From: Rhyacophila brunnea
Lineage: Eukaryota; Arthropoda; Insecta; Trichoptera; Rhyacophilidae
DNA: 64,000 nucleotides
Direction of reading: 5' to 3'
Assembly: GCA_022495005.1 (NCBI GenBank)
Contig: JAGYXB010002044.1
Span: 124,001-188,000, forward strand
A program made the position numbers and the translations under genes. Below are positions 1 through 11,003 of the stretch, piece by piece. Numbering within the stretch: position 1 is the stretch's first letter; each line of letters starts with the position of its first letter. Below the pieces are notes generated by a model. It saw only the letters and a program-made list of their open reading frames with translations, searched no databases and was not told the DNA's origin.

Positions 1-915
1 TTACATAAAAAAAGAGATAGATCAGTATATAGAGATAGATAGTAAGTTATTAAACAGTAGAAATATGTACATACAAAAATATTAATTAGATAGGTACAAG
101 GAAGTACACCGGATGAGTTAAGCAGACCCTATTTTAAGAATTTATAAAACAACGTCCACCTATACACATCCTCACGTAGGTGGAATATATCGACACCCGA
201 AGCAATTTCGTTGAACATAGTTATCGCCCTCCCAATTGGCATTACCAATGGCAGGTTGGTTCTGCACCTTGGGAGAATAAACAACTGAGGTCCTCTATTT
301 CTAAGATAGTTATCAGGGACACACAGGTCAACACTGCCCATAATGGCAGAGTTCTCATTTATACCTCGTATAAGTCGAAAAAAATACGTAGCTAAATAAA
401 GATTTATTCTAAATTGCAGACTGCAGTATATAAGCATGCCTAAGAGAAAGTCAGTTGGATAGAGCCACGGATAGTATCCGTACAACCTCAAGTAAAGGAG
501 TCTCAAGAATTTCTTCTAAACCCTCTCCACCATAAGGCCATACTTTAACTGTTGCGGTGCTCAAACAATAGACCCACTCTCAAGTCTGCTTCGAACTAAA
601 GAATTAAATAAAAGTTTTAATACCGTAACATCCGAAAAGACCCGGGAAGTACGCATGACGAAGCCCAACATTTTAAGCGCCTTGTTACAAATGGTAACTA
701 TATGGCTAATAAATGTCAATTTACTCTCAAACGTAATGCCAAGATCCCTTACAGATGATATTCGTGACAGAACTCTGCCATGCATCGAGTATTGGAAAAA
801 CAACACTCTTGAGGCTCTGATAAACGACAAAAGATTGACGCCGATGATGAGATATATAGGTATACCTAATACATTCTCAGTCATTCAAAAATTAAGTTAT
901 TGTATATACCAGGAA
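1..915 (-). mobile_element. Jockey-like non-LTR retrotransposon, 5'-truncated 3' end
   Basis: The minus strand carries the last third of a reverse-transcriptase ORF followed by about 128 bases of 3' UTR that runs off the left edge. The protein and the UTR match the 3' part of the plus-strand element at 48507-52520 almost word for word (for example YLRLYGYYPWLYP, RTNLP, ASGVDIFHLRE), so the two are copies of one family in opposite orientation. The copy starts abruptly near 915 where another repeat begins, as expected of 5' truncation on target-primed insertion. Confidence 0.8.
129..884 (-). pseudogene. ORF2 C-terminal remnant of non-LTR retrotransposon
   Basis: Two overlapping reading frames (884-561 and 506-129) together give the region after the reverse-transcriptase catalytic core, including RDLGITFESKLTF, LLFNSLVRSRLESGS and the terminal ASGVDIFHLRE segment. 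A frame break separates them near 510-560, so no continuous protein is made. No RT catalytic motif is present because the copy is 5'-truncated. Confidence 0.75.
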
Positions 916-917
916 AC

Positions 918-1215
918 ACAGAATTAATGGGAACTGAAATACCTTACGGGTGAGGAGTAACAGGCAACCGATCTTGAGTGTGGACTAATATGAGATAAAC
1001 TTAAACATGTGCCAAGATGACGTCATTCGTTCTGACAACTGCCCTAGGTTTATGCACTGACGCTCATTCAATATTGGTATATTGGAAGATCGCAATGCAC
1101 ACTATAGCACGTCTATAATGTGTATTTAATTTTCGTAGGACACTCACACATTCAAAACCCTACATCAAATCTATCTGAATTCTATTCATTAATCTATTCT
1201 GTGGATTATACCTTG
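918..1215 (+). repeat. Dispersed repeat R3, copy 1
   Basis: About 300 bases starting at AATGGGAACTGAAAT and containing TCGTAGGACACTCACACATT recur at 35547-35855 in the same orientation and at 11700-11960 in reverse. No coding capacity and no clear terminal repeats are seen, so the class is unknown. It abuts the truncated end of the retrotransposon at 1-915. Confidence 0.65.
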
Positions 1216-1808
1216 TAATAAATCTTAGGTCAATTAATTAATTTTGGACTCTAGTTTGTTGTCTTGCGGTATTATGTGAATATACCTATCGTATATTATA
1301 TAACATAATATATGAATATGTATATTTATTATGCTGTTTCTGTAATTGAATCAATGTATATTTTAAAGATTAAAATACAATTATGATATAATATATCATT
1401 TATTCATTGGCATAGTATTAATTATCTGATGGCATAAATTCAATGATATCATACGTATGATCTTGAGAGAATCGAAAATTCCTGACAATGATACGAATGG
1501 GTAACATCAATTAGTCTTGTAAGATGTTAATCAAAAACATGAAAAACTGATAACGAATTTTTTAAATTAAATATTGGTTTCACGAGTATCAATTTGTATG
1601 CATTTTTGTAATATAATATTGTTATTGAAGTTATTACAAATTAACTTATAGGTATATCTCACAGCTTACCTCAAATTGATTATTTTATTACAAATGAAAT
1701 AAAATAATAATTAAGGATCGATTGATATCATTTTTCATTCCTTGTTAGCAACATAATTGTTAAATCTGTAATGGAACAGTGTCATTTTGTATGCATAATA
1801 TAGCTACA
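1216..1808. other. AT-rich spacer, nothing recognised
   Basis: No reading frame, RNA gene or repeat recognised. The sequence is very AT-rich with short ATTATA and TATAATA runs. Confidence 0.5.
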
Positions 1809-3678
1809 CTAGCTGACCCGGCAAACGTTGTTCTGCCATATAAATTATTTCTAGTGAATATTTTGGTTGTTAAATAAAAAATAACGTATGTATCGTAAGT
1901 GTGTGGATGGGATATATGACAGAAAGAGGAATAGAGCGCTGTAGACGATGACCGCCGATAAAAACAAAAAAACATCAACCATTCATTTTTTCAATTCAAA
2001 ATGAGTAATGATGTTCGTAATGAATGAATTACCTGTGACATGATCTCGTTGTTTAATGTTTATGCAATATCCGTCTTGTCCCTTCCAGAAAATTAGCGGA
2101 TATTGGAGAGCGTCGAATGAACGGTGTATGTCAGCGATGAACTCCAGATTATTGTTTCTTCTTCGAATCACGATTTCTCGCGTCGATGTGCGGTCGCCAA
2201 CCATGATTCCAGCAATGTCGTCAACAACAGGCGCATTGAATCGAAGCACGTGCTCTCCAGCTGGTGTTTTATCAGGATTTATGACAATAGCGTGATTGTC
2301 ACTTTGCAATTCGTTCATGTGTGCTTTGAAGAATTTCAATAATTCATTGTGCTCATTCAACAGGGCGTCCAGTTCGCCGACGATGCGCCTGGCATTAGGC
2401 AAATTGAGGCTATTGTAGCCGCAACGTGCATCCACATGATTGATGTCCTCACCGCCCATGAAGTAGATTTGTAAAAATGTATGTGGTTCGTTTGGCATTG
2501 GCAGCAATGAGCCTACTTTGTGGTATACTTGGCCTTTGATTTTGAACGTAGAATGGAATTGTTGACCATTTGCCGCAGTATTGTGAACTATTTCTGTTGC
2601 TCCGAACGAAGTCTTTTGGAAGCATAAATTGAATGTGCGATTGGACTTCAGGAACAGGTTTGAATCTGGAACCGTGCCGATGAGCAAGCCGTTCAATGGT
2701 TCTGGTGGTATCTCAATTTCTGGTAGTTGCACTTTTCCTGATGCGCAACACATCCCGGCTGACTCATGTTTGAATTTGAGCGCATGACAATGGGGACATT
2801 CTTTGTCCATAGCACCAATCAGTACTTTCGGATGAGCGGAATATTCAATATCTGGCTCGTACTCGAATGCGAGACGAAGGAACGAAGCGGATGTAAATGT
2901 TCGATGTACTTGTTGGCGTTGTCGGTCATTTGCTCTGCGTGTGTTAACTACGAACCGGCGCGCTTGGCTCCGTTCCAATTGTCGTTGTTGATTTCGTTCA
3001 GCTCGTGCCTCTTGTGATTGGGATGCACGCAATTGCGACATGCTTACACGCACGTTTTTGTTATCTTATTGGATTTGTTCGTCTGTTCTTTCTGCTCTAC
3101 TATTTTGAATGTTTGTTGCTTTATTCGTTCGACGGCCCAAATGGCCCCCCTTGCGTCTTGATGGCATTGTGCACTGTAATACACGCACATAAAAATAGAT
3201 AAACTAAAATAAATCGTACAAAATTTTGCACGCACTGCGTTGTGATATGCCGAATGAAATGTCAAAATGACGCGACGTTTCTCTTGAATTCTTCTCGGAC
3301 GTAGCGCCATCTGTCATTCAACAACATAAATAATTTCGTTCTGTTTGAAATACGAACGACGGTTAAATTTGTTCATACAAAAATAATAAAATCGCGATTA
3401 AAAAATGGGAGGGTGGGGGTAGGAGAGTGAAAATTTGGGGTTATAGGTATTTTTTGATGCAAAATAATAAAAAAAATACAAAAAGAAATTTTCAAAAAAA
3501 TAAAAGAAAAAATTTTCTGGATAGAGATACCCTAACTACCTAGCGGTATGAAATATACTTGTTGACATATTCTCATACCTAACAAATATACATAAAAAAA
3601 ATCATAAAAATCGGTAGTGCCATTTCGGAGGAGTTCGACCACAAACATCGTGACACGAGATTTTTATATATATAGAGA
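1809..3678 (-). mobile_element. Helitron, both termini present, non-autonomous
   Basis: Read on the minus strand, the 1870-bp element begins TCTCTATATATATAAAAATC at 3678, the usual insect Helitron 5' end with TC at the tip. It continues with CGTGTCACGATGTTTGTGG. It ends GCCGGGTCAGCTAG at 1809, the usual 3' CTAG end, and a GGCA...TGCC hairpin lies just upstream. The 5' end is preceded by A and the 3' end followed by T, fitting insertion between A and T without target duplication. Inside is one 356-codon ORF with only the N-terminal part of the RepHel protein; Rep and helicase motifs are absent. Confidence 0.85.
1983..3053 (-). CDS. Helitron RepHel N-terminal fragment (helitron-like N region)
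   Basis: This is an uninterrupted frame of 356 codons. The N-terminus (about 1-50) is rich in Gln and Arg with the SQSQEARAERNQQ-type repeats of insect Helitron proteins. A cysteine cluster follows (C86-x2-C89, H95, C102-C103), as in the CPHC...KFKHE...CC signature of this family. The PEIEIPPEPLNGLL region and the globular part to residue 356 match what is known of the stretch before the Rep endonuclease. Autonomous proteins are over 1,300 residues, so the Rep (HxH and tyrosine) and SF1 helicase domains are missing. It stops about 170 bases before the element end. The open frame may mean recent deletion; domestication cannot be judged from sequence alone. Confidence 0.8.
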   Translation of the reverse strand: MRVSMSQLRASQSQEARAERNQQRQLERSQARRFVVNTRRANDRQRQQVHRTFTSASFLRLAFEYEPDIEYSAHPKVLIGAMDKECPHCHALKFKHESAGMCCASGKVQLPEIEIPPEPLNGLLIGTVPDSNLFLKSNRTFNLCFQKTSFGATEIVHNTAANGQQFHSTFKIKGQVYHKVGSLLPMPNEPHTFLQIYFMGGEDINHVDARCGYNSLNLPNARRIVGELDALLNEHNELLKFFKAHMNELQSDNHAIVINPDKTPAGEHVLRFNAPVVDDIAGIMVGDRTSTREIVIRRRNNNLEFIADIHRSFDALQYPLIFWKGQDGYCINIKQRDHVTGNSFITNIITHFELKK

Positions 3679-3945
3679 TTATCATTTTAAAAACAGAAAT
3701 CGATTTCATTTATTTCAGTCGCCATTTTAAAAAAGACCGCAGATATTTTTTAAACGTCAAAAATCAGAAGATTGTTTTTCAGCAATAAATAAAATACGCT
3801 ATTTTATCAGATTTTCTTGTTTTTTTTTTAAAGTAAGCAGATGTCTATATAACATTTCTGAACCAAAGACAATGGAACAATTTAAAAATCAGTTAAATTA
3901 CCACAGTAATCAAAATACATATCATGTATTATCGTAAATTAGAAA

Positions 3946-4345
3946 GAATTACAAGATAAAAAGAACTTTTTAAATACAACGTTTTTAAATTTTCTATTGA
4001 ATCATGTAAACTTGACTTTATACTTGATAGATATAATACAGAAATGTCATATTGATTTCCATAGTAATGCACGTATATATTAATAATTTAGTTGCTAGGA
4101 CCCCAGACCTCAATAATGGTGTCGAAATAACTTTTCATACAAAACAGAATTAACTGAATATAATGAATTCAATTATACTTAAAGATGGCTAAAAGTATTA
4201 AAAAAATGCATTAGCACCGTGTTCTGATATATTCTAAAAGTTTCAAATGTCTAGCTAGTCGGGAAGTTAGTTAAAAATCGATTGCAAGATTTGTACTGGA
4301 CAAAGAACTACCGGACAAATAAGAATACGAGCTAAGAAAAACGTT
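3946..4345 (+). mobile_element. MITE-A copy 1
   Basis: A 400-bp non-coding element running from ATTACAAGATAAAAAGAACT to GAGCTAAGAAAAACGTT. Copies lie at 4871-5309 (+), 29953-30367 (-) and 37000-37414 (+). Subterminal ACAACGTTTTT occurs near one end and its reverse complement at the other, suggesting a degenerate inverted-repeat DNA transposon derivative. Confidence 0.75.
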
Positions 4346-4619
4346 GTAAATTAACGAATCGAATCGACGCCGATGAATTATTCAACACGCATGCAGACAT
4401 ACATAATAGTTTTTTTTATTTCCATGATGATTAATGATACCGTTTGTCACTTTACCCTACAGATTATTGTGTCTCACAACTTGTCTAGGCATTTCAATAC
4501 AAAAACACGTACTTGTACCAGTAATTGTACATTGTATAAAAAATAAACTATACGTCAAGTCACTGCCTTTGTAATAGGTCATTCCAACTGTAGCGTTTAA
4601 AAAAGTTAACGTATATTAT

Positions 4620-4730
4620 AGCAGTGACGTCCCTAGACAAATTTCCGCCCTGAAGTAGACTTACAATCGTCGTCTTTCATTTTTAGTTTAAAATTGTCTG
4701 CAAATTGATTAGGTACTCGTACCTACATAC
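4620..4730 (+). repeat. hAT end fragment (AGTGACGTCCC family)
   Basis: GCAGTGACGTCCCTAGACAA followed by a CCGCCCT stretch matches the left end of the complete hAT element at 61628-62239. A right-end fragment of the same family (GGGACGCCACTGC) occurs near 17252-17265 in gene B intron 7. Only the terminal part is present here. Confidence 0.5.
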
Positions 4731-4754
4731 TTATTTATTTATTTATTTAAAACA

Positions 4755-5790
4755 TACACGTTGAGTACATAACAAATTATTGATTCAGGACGTTCACAAC
4801 ATGACATTTAGAATAAAAAGTACAAGTAATCAGTTAGAGAAAAAACTAGGTAGAAAAAAAACAAAGCAAAATAATTACAAGATAAAAAGAACTTTTTATA
4901 TACAACCTTTTTAAATTTTCTGTTGAATCACATAAACTTGACTTGACTAGCTTAAACGATCAAAAAAATTGTATTTGATAGAAATAAAACTGAAATGTCA
5001 TTTTGACACTCATATTGATTTCCATAGTAACGCACGTATATATTAATAATTTAGTTGTTAGGACCCTAGCAACCAATAATAGTGGATTGGATTACGGATT
5101 TCTTCCGAAATAACTTTTCATACAAAACAGAATTAACTGAAAATGAATTTAATTCTACTTAAACATGGCTAAAAGTATTAAAAAATGCATTGGCATCGTG
5201 TTCTGATATATTCTAAAAGTTTCAAATGTCTAGCTAGTCGGGAAATTAGTTAAAAATCGATTGCAAGATTTGTACCGGACAAATAAGAATACGACCTAAC
5301 AAAAACGTTTTAAAATAGTTTTATACAAACGAAATAAAATAAAAAAACAACAATAATTCAAAAACAAATACAAATTAAACAATAAAATAGAATTTAAAAA
5401 ACAGAATATTATATAATGCATCGCTGAAAATATATATATCTCTAGGGAGTGCATTGACCAGCCGCACAGCCCTCGCTATTGGTTCCTGGTGAGCCTGACA
5501 CGAGGAAACAGTTTTCACCCAAAATATGTCATGGGCATGTAATTGACGGGTGCATAAAAATTCAAATTTTCTAGAATATCGGGATTGGAAACTATACCAC
5601 GTGAGAGCAGGGAAAAATGCTTTAAGAGCAGAAGTGACCTACGAGCTTCGAGACAATGAAAGGCGAGCATGCCTTGAAGAAAGTTAGTCGGAAAATACTC
5701 GTTTGAGAAGCTGTGAAAAGTAATATAATTATAAACTTTAAAATAAAGATGACGAAGATTTTTTTTCTGAGCACGCTACATATTGTAGGT
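4755..5790 (-). mobile_element. Non-LTR retrotransposon 3' relic with nested MITE
   Basis: The minus strand shows the same 3' region as the copies at 25590-26400 and 44155-44620: the conserved GTTGTGAACGTCCTGAAT tail near 4785-4805 and the segment coding the ORF2 C-terminus around 5440-5620. The frame is broken. MITE-A copy 2 (4871-5309) splits it, so the retrotransposon is the older insertion. Confidence 0.65.
4871..5309 (+). mobile_element. MITE-A copy 2, nested in non-LTR relic
   Basis: Collinear with copy 1 from ATTACAAGATAAAAAGAACT to CTAACAAAAACGTT. Compared with copy 1 it retains CTTGACTAGCTTAAACGATC near its left end and carries a small insertion before TTTCTTCCGAAATAAC. The interrupted retrotransposon continues on both sides. 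Confidence 0.75.
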
Positions 5791-6716
5791 ATTATTCATT
5801 TTCGGTTCTCTTAAACAGACATAAAAAATCTTAAATTTACATACATTGCATACTGAGAATTAGAGCATTTCCACGAAACCTACTCTCAAGCAGTGGTAGT
5901 TTTAGGTATGTGAGATGTTACGCTGACAGGTTTGGAGGCACCCTTATGAAAAATTTGTAAGTGCAATACACTAGTGTCTTTGGTCTGTATTATTTATCTA
6001 GTACTATTTTTTGACACATCTACAAAAGCGATTTCGTAAGCACGTCAATTTTAAAGCTTACTGTTATGATTTATCTAATTCTATTTCGACCACTGCAAGT
6101 TTTATGGTACCATCTTTGGAAAGTCGACGTTCTATATCTGATCAATAGTTTCTTTTTAAAATTATCAATGGTTTTGTTGACTCGCCAAACCTACTCGAAA
6201 GGGTGGGTTTCCATTGTCCATCAAGATTTACATGAAACCAAACTTTGTACCATATCAGTCGTAGCGGTTCTAATTATGCACAAAACTCTTTTATTCGGCG
6301 CTCTTGTTTAAATTATAATATGTATTTCTCCACCCTTGATCCTTTTAACAATTCACCTGTTTCATTTAAACGCGCTATCTCCAAAATTTTGTATAAATAG
6401 ATATATATATATATTTATATTTTTTTATGTGACTTTTTTTGTATATAATTTAATTATTCATTATTCTTCCTCATTTTTCTCATGTAATTTTCTTTTATAA
6501 TTTCTTTATATTTGTGTTATTCTTACTCTCTATCTTGTTAGGCTTAACTATATTATACTGTATACATGGAAACTTTGCTGGTTGCAATAACTTTTCATTA
6601 TTATATTTTAAATTTTTGTAATCAATATATTATAACTGTTTGTTTCCTTAATAAATAAAATAATAAAAATAATCTATTTGACAGTATTCTAAATGAGAGT
6701 AGAATGTTGAACTCAC
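5791..6716. other. Spacer inside or downstream of gene A; no exon recognised
   Basis: Exon 3 of gene A would be expected here if its intron 2 matched the sizes in genes B (1.2 kb) and C (0.5 kb), but nothing resembling the exon-3 core is seen. An 81-codon plus-strand frame at 6066-6311 has no recognised similarity. A TA-rich run lies at 6400-6420. Confidence 0.5.
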
Positions 6717-8172
6717 CGTATGTCATCTCAACTGAAAGTGCCATGATTTTGGTGCCAATATACAACGCCGATGCAAACGGAATTCCGACATCATTATGGT
6801 TGGCCCCGCATAATATCAAGACTTTTCCAAGACCGATCCCCCTGGCGGCCAAGGCTTGTGCAACCCTGATACTACGAAGACGCACAGATCCATTGGTCTC
6901 CGATTCTTCAGTTGTCATGTTAATCTATGGAAAGTAATATGACTAACTAGCAGCGGCTTAGGGTGGGGGTAGGCTGTTAAGATCCGCCATAAATAGTGCA
7001 TACTAAACTTTGTCAGTCATACGTATTTTGTTTTCATTTAAATTACGACTACAATTTACAAATGGTGTTGGTTAGTTTTTAAAATTCAATTAAACCCTGC
7101 GAAAACCAAGCCATAATAGATCATATTATTCGTCTATTTATAAAATATCTAAAATTATGCAATTAAATCATACATAACTTTACACCCACGGTGGCCACGC
7201 GGCTTGAGCGTTGGACTATAATGCAGCGGGTCCCAGGTTCGAATCCTTGGTCTGACAAGTACACATATTGTTGTTCAATTTGTGTATGAGTCAGCGTATG
7301 GACCTAATAGGTTGAACAAGTGGCTGACATCCATTTCTCGTAAAAAACAAAATCTGTTAATACAAACCTCTACTCTGTGGAGGCCCATATGATTCTTTAG
7401 GATCGGACATGGTCGAATAATATTAATAAAAATAGCTTTGGATTTTATAGATAGAATAATATTTTTATCTATTATAGTTTGGTTTAGGCAGGGCTTAATG
7501 AATTGAAAAAAAATAACCAACAATAGGTATGTGTAATAATAATATGTATCCTTAATCCAACGAAAACAAATACCTAAGTATGAATGAAAAAGTGTGCACA
7601 ATTTTGTCGTATCGCCCAAAATATACCAAAACTATTATGTTTAAAATATATATATATATATGGCTCTTATGGATCTTAACAGCCTACCTCCATCTTTCGC
7701 TATTGCTAAGTAGTAATATGAAGTAACTGATCTATTTTATTTTAAATCCTGTAGGGCAGTATTTCTAAAATAAATTTATTCGCTAAATCAATCATAAGGT
7801 TGTTTTATCTGAACACACCATTAGCAATTGGTAGGAGGAGCTGCCAAAGATCATGGTCTGAAGGCCGTGTCAGGATGTTGGGGGCCATGCCTTTCGTAAT
7901 CGACATAAATCGAAAGACACTGTAGTCAAACATTGTTAAAACATAACATAAACTCAAGAATGTTGCAATCAAAATGTTATGATGAGATGTCAGAAGGAAA
8001 ATTCAATGCGAGTACCTACTTAACATAATTTAATTATATAAAAATGGTCTTATTTTTTAATTACCTGATTAATTTGATCAGCATTCCTTTTTAAATTCTT
8101 CAGTATTTGCCTGCCTAGATGGTTATCAAAGGAATCTACCATGCTTTGTATACTTTCAAAAGATGGCGACAT
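6717..8172 (-). CDS. Gene A: luciferase-like AMP-dependent CoA ligase, exons 1-2 only
   Basis: Exon 1 is 8065-8172 (36 codons, ATG with A at -3); exon 2 is 6717-6924 (208 nt). Boundaries are CAG|GTAATT, ATAG|ATTAAC and ACG|GTGAGT. The protein start (MSPSFESIQSM...HLGRQILKNLKRNADQINQ) and exon 2 (SVRLRSIRVAQAL, GIGLGKVLILCG) align with exons 1 and 2 of genes B and C at the same phases, one codon shorter in exon 1. These encode the N-terminal part of an ANL acyl-CoA synthetase. Both exons are open and well spliced, but no exon 3 is found in the remaining 6.7 kb. Either intron 2 has been stretched by the Helitron and other insertions, or the gene is a 3'-truncated remnant. Confidence 0.8.
6951..7705. 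mobile_element. hAT-type MITE with nested SINE, in gene A intron 1
   Basis: The left end CAGCGGCTTAGGGTGGGGGT and right end (reverse complement CAATAGCGAAAGATGGAGGT) form inverted repeats continuing into AGGCTGTTAAGATCC. They are flanked by CTAACTAG and CTAAGTAG, an 8-bp target duplication with one mismatch. The same family is at 23503-23693. A SINE lies inside. The left duplication ends 18 bases from the exon-2 splice acceptor of gene A. Confidence 0.75.
7190..7416 (+). mobile_element. tRNA-derived SINE, copy 1
   Basis: The tRNA-like head contains a box A (GTGGCCACGCGGCTTGAGCG) and a box B (GGTTCGAATCC), the internal RNA polymerase III promoter. A unique body (AGTACACATATTGTT) follows, then a 3' end reading GATCGGACATGGTCGAA. 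Four other copies in the window share this layout. Confidence 0.85.
7832..7896 (+). repeat. Fragment of CATGGCCCC hAT family
   Basis: The CAGGATGTTGGGGGCCATG segment and the preceding bases match the right end of the elements at 29003-29395 and 34726-35111. The rest of the element is missing. Confidence 0.5.
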
Positions 8173-10770
8173 TTCTAAGCCGTTAGTATTTTTCTTTTGT
8201 TTTTAAATTCAAATAAAAATAATCGTCATCGAATTTTAAACGGCACTTAAAATTAACACTTATTGAGTAAATAAATAAATGAAGCTATCTTGACCGTTTT
8301 ACATGTTGATCTTAATACTGTTGATAAAAAAGTGACAATCATGATATTTTTTATATACTATTATCAATTTCTTATAATGTTATTATAATTATCGCATTAA
8401 TATCGGTCGCTATCAAATATGTCATTGCCAGGGATTAAAGTTTCGAGTTTAAAATGTTTTGAGTATGTTTCCGGGTATCCCGGTATTGAGTTGATCTATG
8501 AATTAATAGATTCCCGACATTTTTTTTTAAATATTATTCATAGCGAAACTAAACTAAATATACTTTGTTTTAGTATTTATGAAAAGATTGCTTATAAGAC
8601 GAATTGCAAGATGCCAATCAGATCATCTGGGAGTGTCCTCATATGTCAGTTGAAGGGGAAGAGCTTCTCAAGTTGGTCCGACCCTCAGTTGGACCGTTTG
8701 GCCATTGCGACTTGGGATCTACGAGGGAAAATTCTTTAAGAAGTTTGCGGCATTTTAGGGCGAGCGAGAAGGTTTTTTCTCACCAAGAATTATTGACCGA
8801 AATCCATAATATTAAAGTAGGAATCACGCACACTAGTGCACGTCAACCACGGTCTTGGGAAGTGGCTTCTGGGACACTTTCGCCACGACTTTAAAGAGCG
8901 CCTGTTACGTCACGGTATATGCCTGCATAACGGATGTGGAAACGTGGCGGGTGTTGGAGGAAAAAACAAGTTATGAAAAGACATACGACTATAAAAAATC
9001 ATTAGATTTTTGTCCAATGTGCTTTGTTCGAGTTTAATATTGCGTTGTTGGTATTCCGTGAATGAAATTATCTATGAATTAACTATTCTTTATTTCATTA
9101 CAAAACTAAACTACATACAAAAACAACTACTAAATAAACTTTGTTTTGTAATTATTATGACAAGATGTCTATAAAAATCAATAGAGTTGATCCAATGTAC
9201 TTTGCAACGTGTGCCAAAAATTAAGAGATTTTTTCAAGATGTCAAAATTACTAGTTAATTCAGTCGTAATTATATAGTGTGGGTTAATTGATAAAGCACG
9301 TGGCGCAAATCCAGTGTATACAGGATCAAGTCCCGTCGGGTATCGTATTTTTTTCTAGTGGGGATATTAAATCTGAGGTGTTTTTAAATAAATTATGTAT
9401 GTTCAATATAATCTTGATATCCCGAAATAACGGTATAAAAAACTGAAATCCCGGAATCGCAAACATTAGTACGCATATAATAGAACAGTTTTAATATATT
9501 ATGCAAGATAAAGATAATATTATTTTTTGGTCCGTTCGGATAAATAAATGTTATTTATCTATGACAGATAATAAATGGAGAAATTTGAGTACAGTGATTT
9601 TGAATATTAAGTGCTAGAAGTGGAATACAGTACGAATCGGTAAGATTTTTTTTGGAACGTGATTCTTGAGACCCATTTAGTTGTTCCTCACATATAAATC
9701 TCAATATTTAAGTGGAGACATTTGCAAAATATGTCATATAAATTAACAAATCTATCGCCCATGTTGCAAATATTGTTACAATATTTATTAAACATAATAT
9801 GGGGATACATATAGCTACGTAAACAGTAAAGACGTGAACGCAGATTTGCAACTAGTGGGTCTTAATTCAATAAAGATAAGAGTTCATTTTCGAATAGTAC
9901 TCATTTATATTTACTCGTAAATCAATGTCTACATTCACAATCGGAATATATGTAGGTATATTTCAAAGCCGAGGTACTTCCAATAGGTTAACCCACCTAA
10001 AATTCGAAATATGTGTTAAAATACCTACCTACCAATAATCATTCTGTTCAAACATAATAATATGTTGATGTTGAAAACCTCCTTCTACAGAGATAGAACC
10101 AAAATGTATGAAATTGAAGCAAAAAAGGATCACCAGTCCATGTATGAAAATAGCTTCAAGTGAGAAGAAAACTTCACACTTCTACTGTGGCATTTATTTG
10201 CCAATTTGCAGAGCGCATAAAAAGACAATCCGCCACGATGAATAGATAAACAGCTGATAATAATACACTTCGTCATTATTATTTAGTTGAAAAATCCTAT
10301 AAAACACGTGTGAAACTGTTTACAACTGCACTAGAGTAAAAGTAATCACAATGAATATAAAAATATTGCGTAAATCATAAAATCGAAAAGCCAACTGAGC
10401 GATGTTAAAATTTATGGAGTTTAACAACTTAACCATGCTTCACACGCTTGCTAAATTATTTAAAATGTCATGGTATAAAATAACGTACATATAAGGTTTC
10501 GATTTATGGTCCAAATTCTTTGATATCATAGTCTCGATTTTCTTTGACGCAAATGAGGCAACCGATTTGTCATAAAATTTAAAAGGGGGTCTCCAAACAG
10601 ATTATTAAATTATTCCAAAATTTATAAAATATCCGTATTTCTCACAAATTGATGATATTATTTTTTGATATCATAGAACAAACGGTCGCGTAAAAGTAGT
10701 CGTAGGTCGTGCATTGCTAAGAGATAATAAATTAAAACAAAAATTTAGAATATGAGAAAATTGAGAATAA
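8173..10770. other. Spacer upstream of gene A
   Basis: No conserved exon is recognised. Overlapping frames at 8419-8739 and 8604-8894 show a WECPH segment that vaguely recalls the Cys/His tail of retrotransposon ORF2, not enough to classify. A tRNA-like element is at 9279-9345. The 200 bases above exon 1 of gene A do not resemble the conserved upstream block of genes B and C. Confidence 0.4.
9279..9345 (+). repeat. tRNA-like SINE head relic
   Basis: GGTTAATTGATAAAGCACGT resembles a D-arm, TGGCGCAAATCCA an anticodon arm, and GGATCAAGTCC a degenerate box B; a T-run follows. A close relative is at 34103-34170. The acceptor stem does not pair, so it is not a tRNA gene. Confidence 0.5.
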
Positions 10771-11003
10771 CATGGTGGCCGCGCGGGTAAAGCGTTGGAC
10801 TATAACGGCGTGGGTCCCAGGTTCGAATCCTGGGTCTGGCAAGTACACATATTGTTTTTCAATTTGTGTGTGAGTCAGGGTGTAGACCTAATAGGTTGAG
10901 CAAGTGGCTGACATCCATTTCTAGTAAAAAAACAAAATCTGTTAACACAAACCTATACTCTGTGGAGGTCCATATGATCCTACTAGGATCGGACATGGTC
11001 GAA
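10771..11003 (+). mobile_element. tRNA-derived SINE, copy 2
   Basis: The most complete copy: GGTGGCCGCGCGGGTAAAGC (box A), GGTTCGAATCC (box B), the AAGTACACATATTGTTTTTC body and the GATCCTACTAGGATC palindrome before the GGACATGGTCGAA end. Confidence 0.85.

Noticed and set aside
2056..3202. Plus-strand open frames opposite the Helitron protein
   Set aside because: They are antisense shadows of the 356-codon minus-strand frame and show no protein-like motifs.
3044..3310. 88-codon minus-strand frame upstream of the Helitron ORF
   Set aside because: Low-complexity translation within the Helitron 5' leader; no family resemblance.
6066..6311. Possible transposase or receptor fragment
   Set aside because: No motif on either strand could be matched with confidence; the frame may be chance.
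8419..8894. Possible retrotransposon zinc-knuckle tail (WECPH)
   Set aside because: The Cys/His spacing and the neighbouring residues do not convincingly match any ORF2 tail.
9279..9345. A functional tRNA gene
   Set aside because: The acceptor ends do not pair and position 33 is not U in the apparent anticodon loop; better explained as a SINE relic.
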